The position numbers and the translations under genes are program-made. 64,000 nt of DNA from Chamaelirium japonicum. Lineage: Eukaryota; Streptophyta; Magnoliopsida; Liliales; Melanthiaceae. This document shows, piece after piece, positions 10,627 through 20,841 of the stretch. How positions within the stretch are numbered: the stretch's first letter is position 1; each line of letters starts with the position of its first letter. Where the stretch lies: NCBI GenBank assembly GCA_947650365.1, contig OX393555.1, forward strand, positions 15,464,251-15,528,250, read 5' to 3'. Under the pieces are notes generated by a model that was not told the DNA's origin, searched no databases, and saw nothing but the letters and a program-made list of their open reading frames with translations.

Positions 10627-12473
10627 GAAAGCTAGTATGCGATCCACTAAAAACGCACCTTTTTAATGTTAACATAGTTTAATACATATGTTATCATATT
10701 TATTATAAATGTTACACCTCATTTCATTCAAATGTTTACATTTGTTATTTTACAGATTTCTGTATAGGTTTTAACTATGGCTGGCAATTCTAGACCCGAC
10801 ACGATTTTAGCGGGTCTAGGTTTGGGTTAAACGGGTTCGGGTCGCAAACGGGTTGACACGGCAGACCCGTTTAATAAATGGGTTGGGTCTGGGTTTAGGA
10901 TCTAGACACGGTAGACCCGATAAGACCCATTTAGAATTTAATGGGTCGTGTCGGATCGTGTCGGGTTGTGTCTAACCGGCAATCAAACAGGCCTTTGGGT
11001 TTACTGTTTACAGGTTTGGGGCCTTTGGGTTTTGGATTTAAAATAAAAGTATAAAACCCAAACAAGTGAAACCCTAAGCCCGGCTCTCATTCAATCAGGG
11101 CTGAGGGTGGCGAGGGCCTGAGGCTGCTGAATGCTGAGCGACTGAGTCTCTGAGAGATTGAGATCTTGAGCGACTGAGCCTCTTCGTGACGGTCGCGACT
11201 TCAAGGGAGACGACCGCGACGCGCACGGGCCGGCCGCGACTTCGAGGGCGACGGCTGCGAGGTGCACGGGCTGGCCGTGACCTGACAATCGCGACTTCTA
11301 GGGCGGCGGCCGCGAGGCGCACGGGCCGGCCGCGACCTGACGACTGCGAGGTGCACGGACTGGCTACGACCCAACGACCGTGACTTAGAGGGCGACGGCG
11401 GCGAGGCGCACGAAATCTTGCTTGCTCCAGCTCGGCCACCTCCAGATCATGCTCCTCCGGCTTAGATCTCAACTCTTCCTCATCTGAGCACGAACACATC
11501 TCCAGATCTAGATCCATCTCCTTCTCCAAATCTAGATCCACCTCAATATCCTGCTCCTCAGGTATTATTTCTTCTGATTTCTTCATCGATCATGTGTGGT
11601 GATCGGTTTTTATGCTTTGAATTGTTTTATAATCGCCTCAAGCCCTCAGCACTTGTGTATTTTTTAATTTCTTTCATATGATTTTCCCCTTTCGTAGTAT
11701 ATGATGGATACAAATAATTCTATGGATATGCTATGAGTTGTTTTTATGCTTTTGTTTTTGGAGCTTTGTAATCCTTGATGACATTATGGATTTGTTAATC
11801 ATGTGATGACATTAATAGCTATAACCTATCTCTTTGTTTCTGTGGGTGTGAGTTAATATATCTATCTCTGATATTCTTGTTTCTACTAAGTGTGATTTAT
11901 TTTAATTACTGGATGTTTGCTCTGTTAAATAAGTTCAAATGATACATATGTTATGAGCCTATCGTGTCAAATCGGGTCGAGTCGGATTGGATCGTGTTGG
12001 GTCTAATCGGGTCGGGTCGGGTCACCTGAGATGACCCGTGAACTAAACGAGTCTAACGGGTCTACCCGTTTAAAAACGGGTCGGATACGGGTTCAGGATC
12101 TAGACACGATTAGTTAAACGGGTCGGGTCCGGGTCTAGTGGTTCTGGACACGGCCCGAAACTAGACACGACATGAACACGACCCGACACGACCCATTGCC
12201 ACCCCTAGTTTTAACTAATTGTTTATGTGCAAATGTTAACAATAATGTAATATATATGTTATCATATGCATTACAAATGTTATCATATCATATTCAAATG
12301 TTCCATTTAATTTTACATATTTCTGTACTTGTTTTAACAATACAGAAATCTAAAAAATTTGACTATAACATTTGAATGAAATAAGTATAACATATATGTA
12401 GCAAATATGATAACACATGTATTACACCATATTAACAAGAGGTGCGTTTTTAGTGGATCGCACCCGAATTCTC
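10625..12473. mobile_element. Foldback element FB5, split by a hAT-like insertion
   Basis: The left end contains GCGATCCACTAAAAACGCACC, and the exact complement GGTGCGTTTTTAGTGGATCGC lies at the right end (about 12441-12461). Without the 1.44 kb hAT-like insertion plus duplicated target at 10776-12215, the element would be about 410 bp. Both arms are AT-rich and carry ATGTTATCATAT and CATTTGAATGAAA motifs in inverted orientation. It is non-coding. Confidence 0.8.
10776..12207. mobile_element. Non-autonomous hAT-like element, duplication GTTTTAAC, nested in FB5
   Basis: The target duplication GTTTTAAC is at 10768-10775 and 12208-12215. The ends are inverted: TATGGCTGGCAAT against TAGGGGTGGCAATGGGTCG. 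Both ends carry many GACCCG/CGGGTC repeats like the element at 3081-3549, so the two are one family. The middle (11090-11590) is CpG-rich, with four to five diverged copies of a 40-bp unit containing GCGACTTCNAGGGCGACG. It ends in a plus-strand segment with a plausible splice donor (CTCAG/GTATT at 11560). The acidic 163-codon minus frame here has no recognised domain. Confidence 0.85.
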
Positions 12474-12740
12474 AAACCTTGAGTTCAACTTTACAAATCT
12501 CATGACACAAGTTAATATCATCACGAACGTACCTCTTCCTCGGGTTTTTGTCCTCTCAACATGTATTTGTCTAAATATCTTATCAACATATTCCCTCGTA
12601 GCTCCTCTTGTAGCATCCTGTTGATGGGTCTAGAGACTCGTAGGGCTTGTACACTCCTTTTGTTTATAATTGCTGATGGTATACTCCTTTTGTCTAGAAG
12701 ATGATCCTCAAGCCACTACTAATCAGCTGATGGTATACTC

Positions 12741-13003
12741 AGTGTTCAAAAACCCGGAACTCAGACTCGACTCGAAAGTCCACTGAGTCGAGTAACTCGA
12801 AGACTCGACTCGAAACTCGACTCGGGCAACTCGGTAATTATATATATGTATATATATATGTGTGTATTTTTTTAAAACTCAAAATAGTAAATAGCCCAAG
12901 TCAGACCGAGTCGGCCCGAGTCACAGCTGGTCCGAGTTTCGGTCCGAGTCGACCCAATTTTCGGCCGAGTCGAGTCAAGTCGGACCGAGTTTTGGTACTA
13001 TGG
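12741..13003. mobile_element. Non-autonomous hAT-like element, duplication GTATACTC
   Basis: The 8-bp direct repeat GTATACTC is at 12733-12740 and 13004-13011. The ends are partly inverted: AGTGTTCAAAAACCCGG against ATAGTACCAAAACTCGG. The interior is built of ACTCGACTCG and GAGTCGRRYCGAGT repeats around a short TA-rich centre. It has no coding capacity. Confidence 0.78.
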
Positions 13004-13070
13004 GTATACTCCTTTTGTTTATAATTGCTTCGCAGATTTATTACTGCCCCATGGTTTTTCCCTTCACGTC

Positions 13071-13211
13071 TGTTAGGAGATGACGGCTAGGGTTTGGAGA
13101 GAAATAGAATGCATTCCATTGAGGGACTCAAGCCCAATATATGTACATGTATATCTATACAATCCGACCCGACTGTATAGTAAACCCGACCCATCTATAT
13201 GTATATTAACA
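13071..13211 (-). repeat. 3' LTR of Copia copy 1
   Basis: 141 bp, starting TGTTAGGAGATGACGG on the plus strand and ending ATATTAACA. The plus-strand start is the 3' end of the element as read. Both termini follow the TG...CA rule. Confidence 0.95.
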
Positions 13212-13225
13212 CTCCCCCTCAAACT
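13212..13225 (-). other. Polypurine tract of Copia copy 1
   Basis: On the minus strand, TTTGAGGGGGAG lies directly upstream of the 3' LTR, the expected place for the plus-strand DNA primer. The same tract is conserved in copies 2 and 3 (about 19119-19132 and 48417-48430). Confidence 0.85.
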
Positions 13226-13869
13226 CACGGTGGATCATGAACCGAGAGTTTGCCTAGAAAATGCCGGAAGCAAGCAATCGTCAGGGGCTTCGTCAGAAAA
13301 TTAGCAGTCTGCTCCGATGAGGAAATGAAAGGCAGGGAGATGGTGTGGTCGAGAAACGCCTGGCGAACATAATGACAATCAACTTCAATATGTTTTGTTT
13401 GCTCATGGAAGACCGGGTTGCTAGCAATCTGAATAGCACTCCGGTTGTCACAGAAGAGAGGGGTGGGCCCGGATATCACCACTCCCAAGTCAAGCAGAAG
13501 GCGGCGAAGCCAGACAATCTCGGCGGTGGTGGAAGCCATAGCCTTGTATTCGGCTTCGGTGCTGGAGCGAGCAACTGACTCCTGCTTCTTGCTGCGCCAC
13601 GAAATCAGTGAATCACCCAGAAACACACAGTATCCTGTAGTAGATCGACGAGTGGCTGCATCTCCTGCCCAATCTGCATCGGAGTAGGCACGCAGCACCA
13701 ACGGAGAGGTGGAGGGAAACAGTAGTGAACGGGTGATGGTGCCCCGTAGGTAGCGGATAATCCGAGGAACAACTGCATAGTGTACTGACCGTGGAGCCTG
13801 AACAAACTGACTGACAATGCCAACAGCATGGGCAATGTCTGGCCGGGTCATGGTGAGATAGACAAGCAT
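13225..13869 (-). pseudogene. Copia copy 1 RNase H region
   Basis: A 214-codon frame with the Copia connection/RNase H block: MLVYLTMTRPDIAHAVGIVS, SDADWAGDAATRRSTTGY, ISWRSKKQESVARSSTEAE and FCDNRSAIQIASNPVFHE. These are the C-terminal part of pol, which degrades the RNA of the RNA-DNA hybrid. It is out of frame with the RT part because a segment present in copy 3 (near 49095-49185) is deleted here around 13880. Stop at the polypurine tract, as is usual for Copia. Confidence 0.93.
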
Positions 13870-16800
13870 CCCAACCAGCCTCTGGTGCGCGTGTTCGTAA
13901 GAGCAGCATCAGCAAGGATGTCGGAGATGTACTTCTGTTGGGAGACCAACAGACCACGAGCAGACCGGGCAATCTCAAGGCCCAAAAAGTAGCGAAGAGA
14001 TCCCAGATCTTTCATCTCAAACTGACTCTGGAGGTGCCGCTGGAGAGAGGCGATGGTGGCACTGTCATCCCCAGTGATGATCATATCATCCACATAGAGG
14101 AGAAGAACTGCAATGCCCTGACTGGAGGAGCGAGTGAACAAGGCATAGTCGGAGTGACGCTCAACAAACCCGGCGACCAGAACTGCATTGCGAAATCGCT
14201 CAAACCAGGCACGAGGGGCCTGCTTGAGCCCATAGATGGCTCGGCGCAAACGACACACGTGCCCTGGAGGAACTGAAGTGCCCGGAGGAGGAGCCATGTA
14301 GACTTCCTCGGAGAGATCACCGTGGAGAAACGCATTGGTGACATCCATCTGATGGAGAGGCCACCCTCGAGCAGCTGCCACAGCTAAGAGGGTGCGCACA
14401 GTAGTCATCCGAGCAACTGGAGCAAACGTCTCCTCGTAGTCAATCCCATACACCTGGGAGAAGCCACGAGCAACGAGGCGAGCCTTGTGCCGCTCAATGG
14501 ATCCGTCAGGTCGAGTCTTGACCTTGAATATCCACTTGCAGCTAACAGGCACCACCCCGGAGGGACAAGGCACCAACTCCCAGGTCTGGGTCCGCTGAAA
14601 AGCCTCAAGCTCAACTGATATGGCCTGGCGCCACTCTGGATGTAACGCTGCCTCACGGTACGATTGGGGCTCCCGATGGGTGTGTATAGCAGTAAGAAAA
14701 GCCTGAAAGGATGGTGAATAGGAGACACTGGCAGAGTAGCCAGAAGAGTCAGGAGAGTCAGAGGGAAAAGCAGAGTAGCCAAACCTGTCAGGAGAGTAGT
14801 CATATCTGTTAGGAGGGTGATGTTCGCGCGCTGGGTAGCGCCGAACAGGAGCATGATCCACGACCGGGGAGGAGGGGGGCAGCAGCATCAGGCGAAGGAA
14901 TACCAGTGTGAACCGACTCTGGAGGAGGAGCTGCAGACCGACGAACATAGACACGAGTAACAGGTGGTGGTGGAGTGGCGAGGGAGACGGAGGAGGTGGT
15001 GGTGGTGGTGGAGGTGGCGGGGAAGATGGAGGTGGAGTAGGTGTGGATGGGGCAATAGAAACCGGGGGTAGAACAGGGATGTGGAGATGTGAGGAAGACG
15101 AGGAGGATGACGCAGGAGGCAAGGAAAGATCCCGAGACTCAAGTGAAAAGTACGGGACATCCTCAACAAAGGAGACGTGACGGGATACACGGATCCGACG
15201 AGCCAAGGGATCGTAGCAGCGATACCCCTTGTGCTCCCGACTGAGCCCCAAGTGAACACACCTAATAGACCTCGCAGAGAGTTTGGTGCGCTCATGGGGA
15301 GGAAGAAGAACGAAGCACGTGCAGCCAAACGTGCGACGAAGAGAGTAGTCAGGTGGGCTGGAGTGAAGGCGCTCGTATGGGGTGGCACCGGACAGAGCAG
15401 ACGACGGAGTGATATTGATGAGGTGGACAGCCGTCATAACAGCTTCAGCCCAGTAGGAATGAGGAACAGACGCAGAGAGAAGCAAGGCTCGTGCAGTCTC
15501 AAGGACATGACGATGCTTGCGTTCGGCAATGCCGTTCTGCTCATGGGTGTGAGGACAGGACTGCTGGTGAAGAGTGCCGTGAGACTGAAGAATCTCACGC
15601 ATCTCAGAGGAGAGATACTCCTTGGCACAATCAGACCGAAAGGTCTTGATGCGCCGACCAAACTGAGTGTGTATCATAGTGGTGAATCTCCTAAAGATGT
15701 GAGGTACTTCAGATCGATGACGCATAAGATAAACCCAGGTGCACCTAGAATAGTCATCGATAAAACACACATAATACATATAACCCGATAGAGATGCAAC
15801 AGGAGTAGGACCCCAAATGTCCGAATGGACTAAATCAAATAAAGCATCAGACTGGGAAGCACTAACAGAAAATGGAAGAGCTAGATGCTTTGCCAGTCTA
15901 CAACCCGTACAAACAGAGAGGGGGGAGAAAGACGCTCGATCCAAAGCGCCCGAACGGAATACGCTTTTGAGTCGATCACTCGATATATGACCTAACCTTC
16001 TGTGCCAAAGATCGGCATCAGAGGTGACAGACATGACAGACGCAACGGAAGACACATGTAGATGGTCCAACTGGTAAAGTCCTCCTGCCCTACGGCCCAG
16101 CCCAATCCTCTGACCCGTCCGCGAATCTTGCACAACACAAACAGAAGGGGTGAAGGTGACAGTCAGGCCAGAGTCGCAAAGAGAACTGATAGAGATCAGA
16201 TTAATATTAAGACGGGGGGCATGATGAACATGGGGTAGGGTCAGGCGACCAGAAGGGTCAGAGGTGGTAGTGATGGAGCCACATTGTGGAATAGGGACGA
16301 GAGTCCCATCCGCAGTGCGAACCTCCTGGTGGGTGGTAGTGGGAGAACAGTCCGTGAGGACAGTAGAGTCAAAGGTAAGGTGACAGGAGGCACCCGAATC
16401 GAAGATCCATGGAGCAGTAGTACCAGAGGTGGCAGACAAGCCGTGCGCAGTCGCGGAGACGGTGGAGGCTAGGTGGCGAAGAAGGAGCTCCTCGAGGCGC
16501 TGAAGACGGTCCGGCTCAGGTGGAGAAGGTGCTGTAGTAGCAGTGGGGAGCGTCGAGGCCTTTACAGTAGCCGATGTACCACCAAAGTGGCGGAAAGAAG
16601 ACGAACCACGACCACGGCTCCGTCCACCTCGACCGCCGCGTCGATCGTCGCGGGAAGTCGAAGCCCAGCGTGGGGCTCTTTCATCCGGACCCCAGCGGGG
16701 GTTGCGTGGACGACGTGTAGGGCATTCGCGCTTCATGTGGCCGGGCTCCTTGCAGTAGTGACAGAAGACAGCCTCATCGGAGAACCCGGCTGCCAGGACA

Positions 16801-17192
16801 GTGTCAGAGCTAGGAGCAAGTGGAGGAGGACGAGCGCCCTGAGTCTGAAGGCGGGTCTCCTCGTCGACCAAGGCGAGTAGAGCATCCTCTAGCCGAGGGA
16901 GTGGCTCACGGTGCAGGAGCTGGGCAGCAATGAGAGCAAAGTCCGGCCGAAGGGCTGCCAGGAACTGGTGCAGGTGGCCCTCATCGAGGTAGCGCTGGAA
17001 ATCCCGGGAGCGGGGGCAGGCACACCGCTCCGGGATCATTGAGTCCAGCTCATGCCAGTAGGCACTCATCTGACTGAAGAAGTCCTGAATAGTGCGTTCC
17101 CCCTGACGGGCAGACTGCGAGTCACAGATGAGCTGATGCCGGCGTGCGCCTCCGTGCGGGAGAAAACGGTCCCGGAGATACTCCCACATCAC
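13848..17192 (-). CDS. Copia copy 1 gag-pol polyprotein (main frame)
   Basis: 1114 codons. In order: the end of gag, CCHC knuckle CHYCKEPGHMKREC, protease WIFDSGASCHLT, GAG-pre-integrase (LWHRRLGHISSD, CTGCRLAKH), integrase core with acidic residues in LVHSDIWGP and HEQNGIAERKHR, a proline-rich linker, then RT with [10 protein letters not shown] and the catalytic LLLYVDDMIITGDD. The element would copy its RNA to DNA in cytoplasmic particles and integrate it in the nucleus. Reading starts internally; the true gag start is 17542 in another frame. Between the proline run and VRRYPAREH about 35 residues are in a different frame from copies 2 and 3, so two offsetting indels lie in the linker. The frame ends early at the deletion near 13880. 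Confidence 0.95.
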   Translation of the reverse strand: MMWEYLRDRFLPHGGARRHQLICDSQSARQGERTIQDFFSQMSAYWHELDSMIPERCACPRSRDFQRYLDEGHLHQFLAALRPDFALIAAQLLHREPLPRLEDALLALVDEETRLQTQGARPPPLAPSSDTVLAAGFSDEAVFCHYCKEPGHMKRECPTRRPRNPRWGPDERAPRWASTSRDDRRGGRGGRSRGRGSSSFRHFGGTSATVKASTLPTATTAPSPPEPDRLQRLEELLLRHLASTVSATAHGLSATSGTTAPWIFDSGASCHLTFDSTVLTDCSPTTTHQEVRTADGTLVPIPQCGSITTTSDPSGRLTLPHVHHAPRLNINLISISSLCDSGLTVTFTPSVCVVQDSRTGQRIGLGRRAGGLYQLDHLHVSSVASVMSVTSDADLWHRRLGHISSDRLKSVFRSGALDRASFSPLSVCTGCRLAKHLALPFSVSASQSDALFDLVHSDIWGPTPVASLSGYMYYVCFIDDYSRCTWVYLMRHRSEVPHIFRRFTTMIHTQFGRRIKTFRSDCAKEYLSSEMREILQSHGTLHQQSCPHTHEQNGIAERKHRHVLETARALLLSASVPHSYWAEAVMTAVHLINITPSSALSGATPYERLHSSPPDYSLRRTFGCTCFVLLPPHERTKLSARSIRCVHLGLSREHKGYRCYDPLARRIRVSRHVSFVEDVPYFSLESRDLSLPPASSSSSSSHLHIPVLPPVSIAPSTPTPPPSSPPPPPPPPPPPSPSPLHHHLLLVSMFVGLQLLLQSRFTLVFLRLMLLPPSSPVVDHAPVRRYPAREHHPPNRYDYSPDRFGYSAFPSDSPDSSGYSASVSYSPSFQAFLTAIHTHREPQSYREAALHPEWRQAISVELEAFQRTQTWELVPCPSGVVPVSCKWIFKVKTRPDGSIERHKARLVARGFSQVYGIDYEETFAPVARMTTVRTLLAVAAARGWPLHQMDVTNAFLHGDLSEEVYMAPPPGTSVPPGHVCRLRRAIYGLKQAPRAWFERFRNAVLVAGFVERHSDYALFTRSSSQGIAVLLLYVDDMIITGDDSATIASLQRHLQSQFEMKDLGSLRYFLGLEIARSARGLLVSQQKYISDILADAALTNTRTRGWLGCLSISP

Positions 17193-17542
17193 GCGCGCTG
17201 TCGGAAGGCGGCCGATGGGAGCAAGGAGCGGACGAGCAACAGAGTACAGAAGGTACGCCCGGATGGCCTGATCGTGGCGGCGCCACGTAAGAGCAGCAAC
17301 GGTGGTGGCCGTGGTAGCAGTCGTAGCAGAAGACGCTGCACTCTGGTGACAGAGGAGGAACCGGAGTAGTCAGTGGGAGGAGGATCATCGCCGGTGATGT
17401 GACCCCACAGATCACGACTGGAGAGCGCGGCCTCGACGGTGAGTGACCAATCAGGCCAATCGCTGGCCGATGACAACTGAAAGGCGACCGCCTTTAGCGG
17501 TGGAGAGATCGCAACGACGGACGGTACGGCAGGAGAAGCCAT
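17189..17542 (-). pseudogene. Copia copy 1 gag N-terminus, frameshifted
   Basis: Starts MASPAVPSVVAISPPLKAVA at 17542, followed by a gag-like FQLSSASDWPDWSLTVEAAL. After about residue 60 the true gag continues in the frame of the 1114-codon ORF (WRRHDQAIRAYLL...), so there is one frame break near 17350-17380. Gag forms the virus-like particle; this copy cannot make an uninterrupted one. Confidence 0.85.
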
Positions 17543-18084
17543 GGAGAAGGCTCAACAGAGGGGCCGGGTGGGCTGAGGGAAGGCCGGGAGTTCGGGAGGT
17601 GGAGTAGGGTGGGCCGGGGCTGTCGGACGGGAGGTCGGGAGGTGTAGGGTGGGCCGGGGCTGTGGGGTGGAGGAAGGGGGGATCGGACGGTGGAAAGGGG
17701 GTCGGGGGGTGGAGAGGGGGGTCGGGAGGCTGTCGGGCGGCGGAAGGGGGGGATCGGGGGGTTGTCGGGCGGCGGAAGGGGGGGGATCGGGTGGCTGTCG
17801 GGCGGCGTAGGGGGGGGAGGGTCGGGGGGGCCGGGGCTGTCGGGCGGCAGATAGGGGAGGGGGGCCGGTCGGTGTGGCGGAAGGGGGGGGGGGGGGGCGG
17901 GGCTGTCGGGCAGCGGAAAGGAGGGCCGGGCGGGGTGTCGGGCGGCGGAAAGAGGGCCGGGCGGGGGAGAGGCCGGTGGTCAGGTAGAGGAGGGGGGTCG
18001 GACGGGTGAGGAGAGGCCGGAGGAGAGGTGTTGCCGGAGGGAGAAGACCGTCGTCGTCGTCGCCGCGCGTCGGAGAACCCTAGA
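17543..18084 (-). other. G-rich (plus strand) 5' leader of Copia copy 1
   Basis: About 540 bp between the primer site and gag, made almost only of G-runs with GGCCGG, GTCGGGCGGCGGAAG and similar. The RNA strand is C-rich. Open frames on either strand (such as 17662-18009 plus) are low-complexity artefacts. Confidence 0.8.
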
Positions 18085-18096
18085 GCTCTGATACCA
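18085..18096 (-). other. Primer-binding site, initiator tRNA-Met, Copia copy 1
   Basis: On the minus strand TGGTATCAGAGC follows the 5' LTR directly. This is the usual plant Copia primer site, complementary to the 3' end of initiator tRNA-Met. Confidence 0.95.
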
Positions 18097-18237
18097 TGTT
18101 AGGAGATGACGGCTAGGGTTTGGAGAGGAATAGAATGCATTCCATTGAGGGACTCAAGCCCAATATATGTACATGTATATCTATACAATCCGACCCGACT
18201 GTACAGTAAACTCGACCCATCTATATGTATATTAACA
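18097..18237 (-). repeat. 5' LTR of Copia copy 1
   Basis: 141 bp. It differs from the 3' LTR at about three positions by eye, so the insertion is fairly young but not the newest of the family here. Confidence 0.95.
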
Positions 18238-18813
18238 ACGTCGAAAGGTTTTCCGTGTAAATTCTTGTCTTGAGGTTCTGTTCTACTATTTAATTGGTGG
18301 CAACCTTGTGAAAATTAAAGAAGGCATCGCTTCTCAACATAAGGTGTGTTGATTCTGGTTTAATTTATTCCCCTGATTCGTGCACAGAGAAAGCATTGCT
18401 TCTTAAACTTAAGGTGTGTCGGTTATGGATATAGTTATCGTAAGTCATCTTATTTATAAGATTTAGGAGACAGGTGATATTGTGAGTTTGTAACCTGTAC
18501 AATAGACATTATTACCCATTTACCCTACATTATGTTCATTAAGACTTGGAGTGTTCTGTTACTTTTTTTTCTCAGTATGCATCTTGTAGTTTTGTAAGCA
18601 TGAGAATTCCATCCTTTCATTGATCTTGTCAGAGTCCAGAGCTTAATGTACCATTTATCTATTTATGATTTCTTTACAATTTCTGTATGCTTAATTGATG
18701 CCTCGAAACTGAGTAAATAAAATATACAATCATATTCTTATGGATTTTGATATTTCATATAGCTTCTAGCTTTGGGAACCGAGCTAAATGTGTAGATCAT
18801 TAATTTATTGCAG

Positions 18814-18921
18814 GTCTCGTTGTGTCTGTGGTGGACCCACAACCAGGAGAAACCATTATTGATTGCTGTGCTGCACCTGGTGGAAAGACTCTTTTCATGG
18901 CATCACGTTTGAGAGGCCAAG
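18814..18921 (+). CDS. Methyltransferase exon B (AdoMet motif I)
   Basis: Acceptor ATTGCAG, donor G/GTAATC. It encodes LVVSVVDPQPGETIIDCCAA and then PGGKTLFMASRLRGQ. The glycine-rich DCCAAPGGKT loop binds S-adenosylmethionine in all NOP2/Sun enzymes. The exon is 108 nt with split Gly codons at both ends. It lies between Copia copies 1 and 2, only 57 bp from the latter. Confidence 0.95.
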
Positions 18922-18978
18922 GTAATCTTGCATTGGTCTGGTTGCATTTAATCTTCTTGTGTTTTCATTGAAGAATAT

Positions 18979-19118
18979 TGTTAGGAGATGACGGCTAGGG
19001 TTTTGGAGAGAATGGAATGGCTCTCATTGAGGGACTAATGCCCAATATATAAGTACATGTATACACATAGAATCTGACCCGACTGCACATAGAACCCGAC
19101 CCGGTATATACATTAACA
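18979..19118 (-). repeat. 3' LTR of Copia copy 2
   Basis: 140 bp, TGTTAGGAGATGACGG...ACATTAACA, followed by the conserved polypurine tract. Confidence 0.93.
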
Positions 19119-19131
19119 CTCCCCCTCAAAC

Positions 19132-20841
19132 TCACGGTGGATCATGTACCGAGAGTTTGCTTATAAAATGACGAAATCTAGCAATCGTCAGGGGCTTGGT
19201 GAGAAAATCAGCAGTCTGCTCTGTCGAGGGAATGAACGGCAGGGAGATGATGTTGGCAAGAAACTCCTGCCGAACATAATGACAGTCGACCTCGATGTGT
19301 ATGGTCCGCTCATGAAAAACCGGATTGCTAGCAATTTGAATGACACTCCGGTTGTCACAGAATAGAGGTGTAGCCCCAGAAATCCTGACTCCCAAGTCGA
19401 GTAGAAGACGTCGAAGCCAGACAATCTCTGCAGTGGTGGAAGCCATAGCTCGGTATTCGGCTTCGGTGCTGGAGCGTGTAACATACTCCTGTTTCTTGCT
19501 GCGCCAAGAAATGAGGGAATCACCAAGGAACACGCAGTAGCTGGTGATGGATCGACGAGTAGCAATATCTCCAGCCCAATCTGCATCGGAGTAAGCACGC
19601 AGGACCAGTGGAGATGTGGAGGGAAACAACAGCGATCGAGTGATAGTGCCACGGAGATACCGAATAATCCGAAGGACTGCTGCATAGTGAACCAAGCAAG
19701 GAGACTGAACGAACTGACTGACAATACCAACGGCATGGGAAATGTCAGGCCTCGTCATGGTGAGATAAACGAGCATCCCAACCAGCCGCTGATAACGAGA
19801 GATGTCCTGGAGAGGCTCACCATCGGTAGAGAGGAACTTCAAGTTGAGCTCCATAGGCGTGTCAGTAGTACGAAAATCAGTAAGAGCAGCCTCGGCAAAA
19901 ATATCAGAGATGTACTTCTGCTGGGAGATCAACAATCCTCGAGCTGATCGGGCAATTTCAAGGCCAAGAAAGTACCGGAGAGGGCCTAGATCCTTCATCT
20001 CAAACTGGCTCTGAAGATGACGCTGAAGGGAAGCTATGGTAGCACTGTCATCCTCGGTGATGATCATATCATCCACATACAGAAGTAGCACAGCAATACC
20101 TTGACTGGAGAAGCGGGTGAACAAAGCGTAGTCAGAGTATCTCTCGACAAACTCAGCTGCCAGAACTGCACTGCGGAAACGCTTAAACCATGCCCGAGGT
20201 GCTTGTTTGAGCCCGTAGATAGCACGGCGTAAACGACAAACGTACCCTGGAGGAACTGAAATGTCCGGAGGAGCCATATATACTTCCTCGGAGAGGTCAC
20301 CGTGAAGGAACGCATTGGTGACATCCATCTGATGAAGAGGCCACCCTCGAGCAGCTGCCACAGCTAAGAGGGTGCGCACAGTAGTCATCCGAGTAACTGG
20401 AGCAAACGTCTCCTCATAATCAATCCTATACTCCTGGGAGAAGCCACGAGCAACGAGGCGGGCCTTGTGTCGTTTAATGGATCCGTCAGGGCGAGTCTTG
20501 ACCTTGAAGATCCACTTGCAGCTAACAGGCACCACGCCTGAGGGACAAGGCACCAAATTCCATGTCTGGGTCCGCTGAAAAGCCTCAAGCTCTACTGACA
20601 TGGCCTGCCGCCACTCTGGGTGTAAAGCTGCCTCACGGTACGACTGGGGCTCCCGGTGGGTGTAAAGTGCGGTAAGAAAAGCCTGATAAGCTGGAGAATA
20701 GGAGGCAATGGCAGAGTAGCCAGAGGAGTCAGGAGAGTCAGAGGTAAAGGCAGAGTAGCCAAACCTGTCCGGAGAGTAGTCATATCTATCAGGAGGGTGA
20801 TGTTCGCGCGCCGGGTAGCGCCGAACAGGAGCAGGATCCAC
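19132..20841 (-). CDS. Copia copy 2 RT-RNase H (open frame)
   Basis: 569 codons without a break: linker end VRRYPAREHHPPDRYDY, RT with [58 protein letters not shown] and the catalytic LLLYVDDMIITEDD, then RNase H with SDADWAGDIATRRS and FCDNRSVIQIA. It has the full length expected for the C-terminal half of Copia pol. The Met used is internal to the parent polyprotein. This is the only copy in the window where RT and RNase H remain in one frame. Confidence 0.93.
   Translation of the reverse strand: MDPAPVRRYPAREHHPPDRYDYSPDRFGYSAFTSDSPDSSGYSAIASYSPAYQAFLTALYTHREPQSYREAALHPEWRQAMSVELEAFQRTQTWNLVPCPSGVVPVSCKWIFKVKTRPDGSIKRHKARLVARGFSQEYRIDYEETFAPVTRMTTVRTLLAVAAARGWPLHQMDVTNAFLHGDLSEEVYMAPPDISVPPGYVCRLRRAIYGLKQAPRAWFKRFRSAVLAAEFVERYSDYALFTRFSSQGIAVLLLYVDDMIITEDDSATIASLQRHLQSQFEMKDLGPLRYFLGLEIARSARGLLISQQKYISDIFAEAALTDFRTTDTPMELNLKFLSTDGEPLQDISRYQRLVGMLVYLTMTRPDISHAVGIVSQFVQSPCLVHYAAVLRIIRYLRGTITRSLLFPSTSPLVLRAYSDADWAGDIATRRSITSYCVFLGDSLISWRSKKQEYVTRSSTEAEYRAMASTTAEIVWLRRLLLDLGVRISGATPLFCDNRSVIQIASNPVFHERTIHIEVDCHYVRQEFLANIISLPFIPSTEQTADFLTKPLTIARFRHFISKLSVHDPP

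Larger units (their letters stand above)
13071..18237 (-). mobile_element. Copia retrotransposon, copy 1 (5.17 kb)
   Basis: Complete element with 5-bp target duplication ACGTC (13066-13070 and 18238-18242), two 141-bp LTRs differing at about three positions, a primer-binding site complementary to initiator tRNA-Met, a polypurine tract and a gag-pol frame ordered CCHC-PR-INT-RT-RH, which defines Ty1/Copia. It reads on the minus strand, opposite to the host gene. Gag is split by a frame break near 17,360, and pol breaks near 13,880 where about 80-110 bp are missing compared with copy 3. It therefore cannot now make a complete polyprotein. Confidence 0.97.

Noticed and set aside
10255-10682. Several Tyr-Ile repeat frames
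   Set aside because: Translations of TA microsatellites and foldback arms.
11095-11586. 163-codon acidic/Arg-rich minus frame
   Set aside because: It spans the CpG-rich repeats of a hAT-like element and resembles no known family; the plus strand has the better exon signal.
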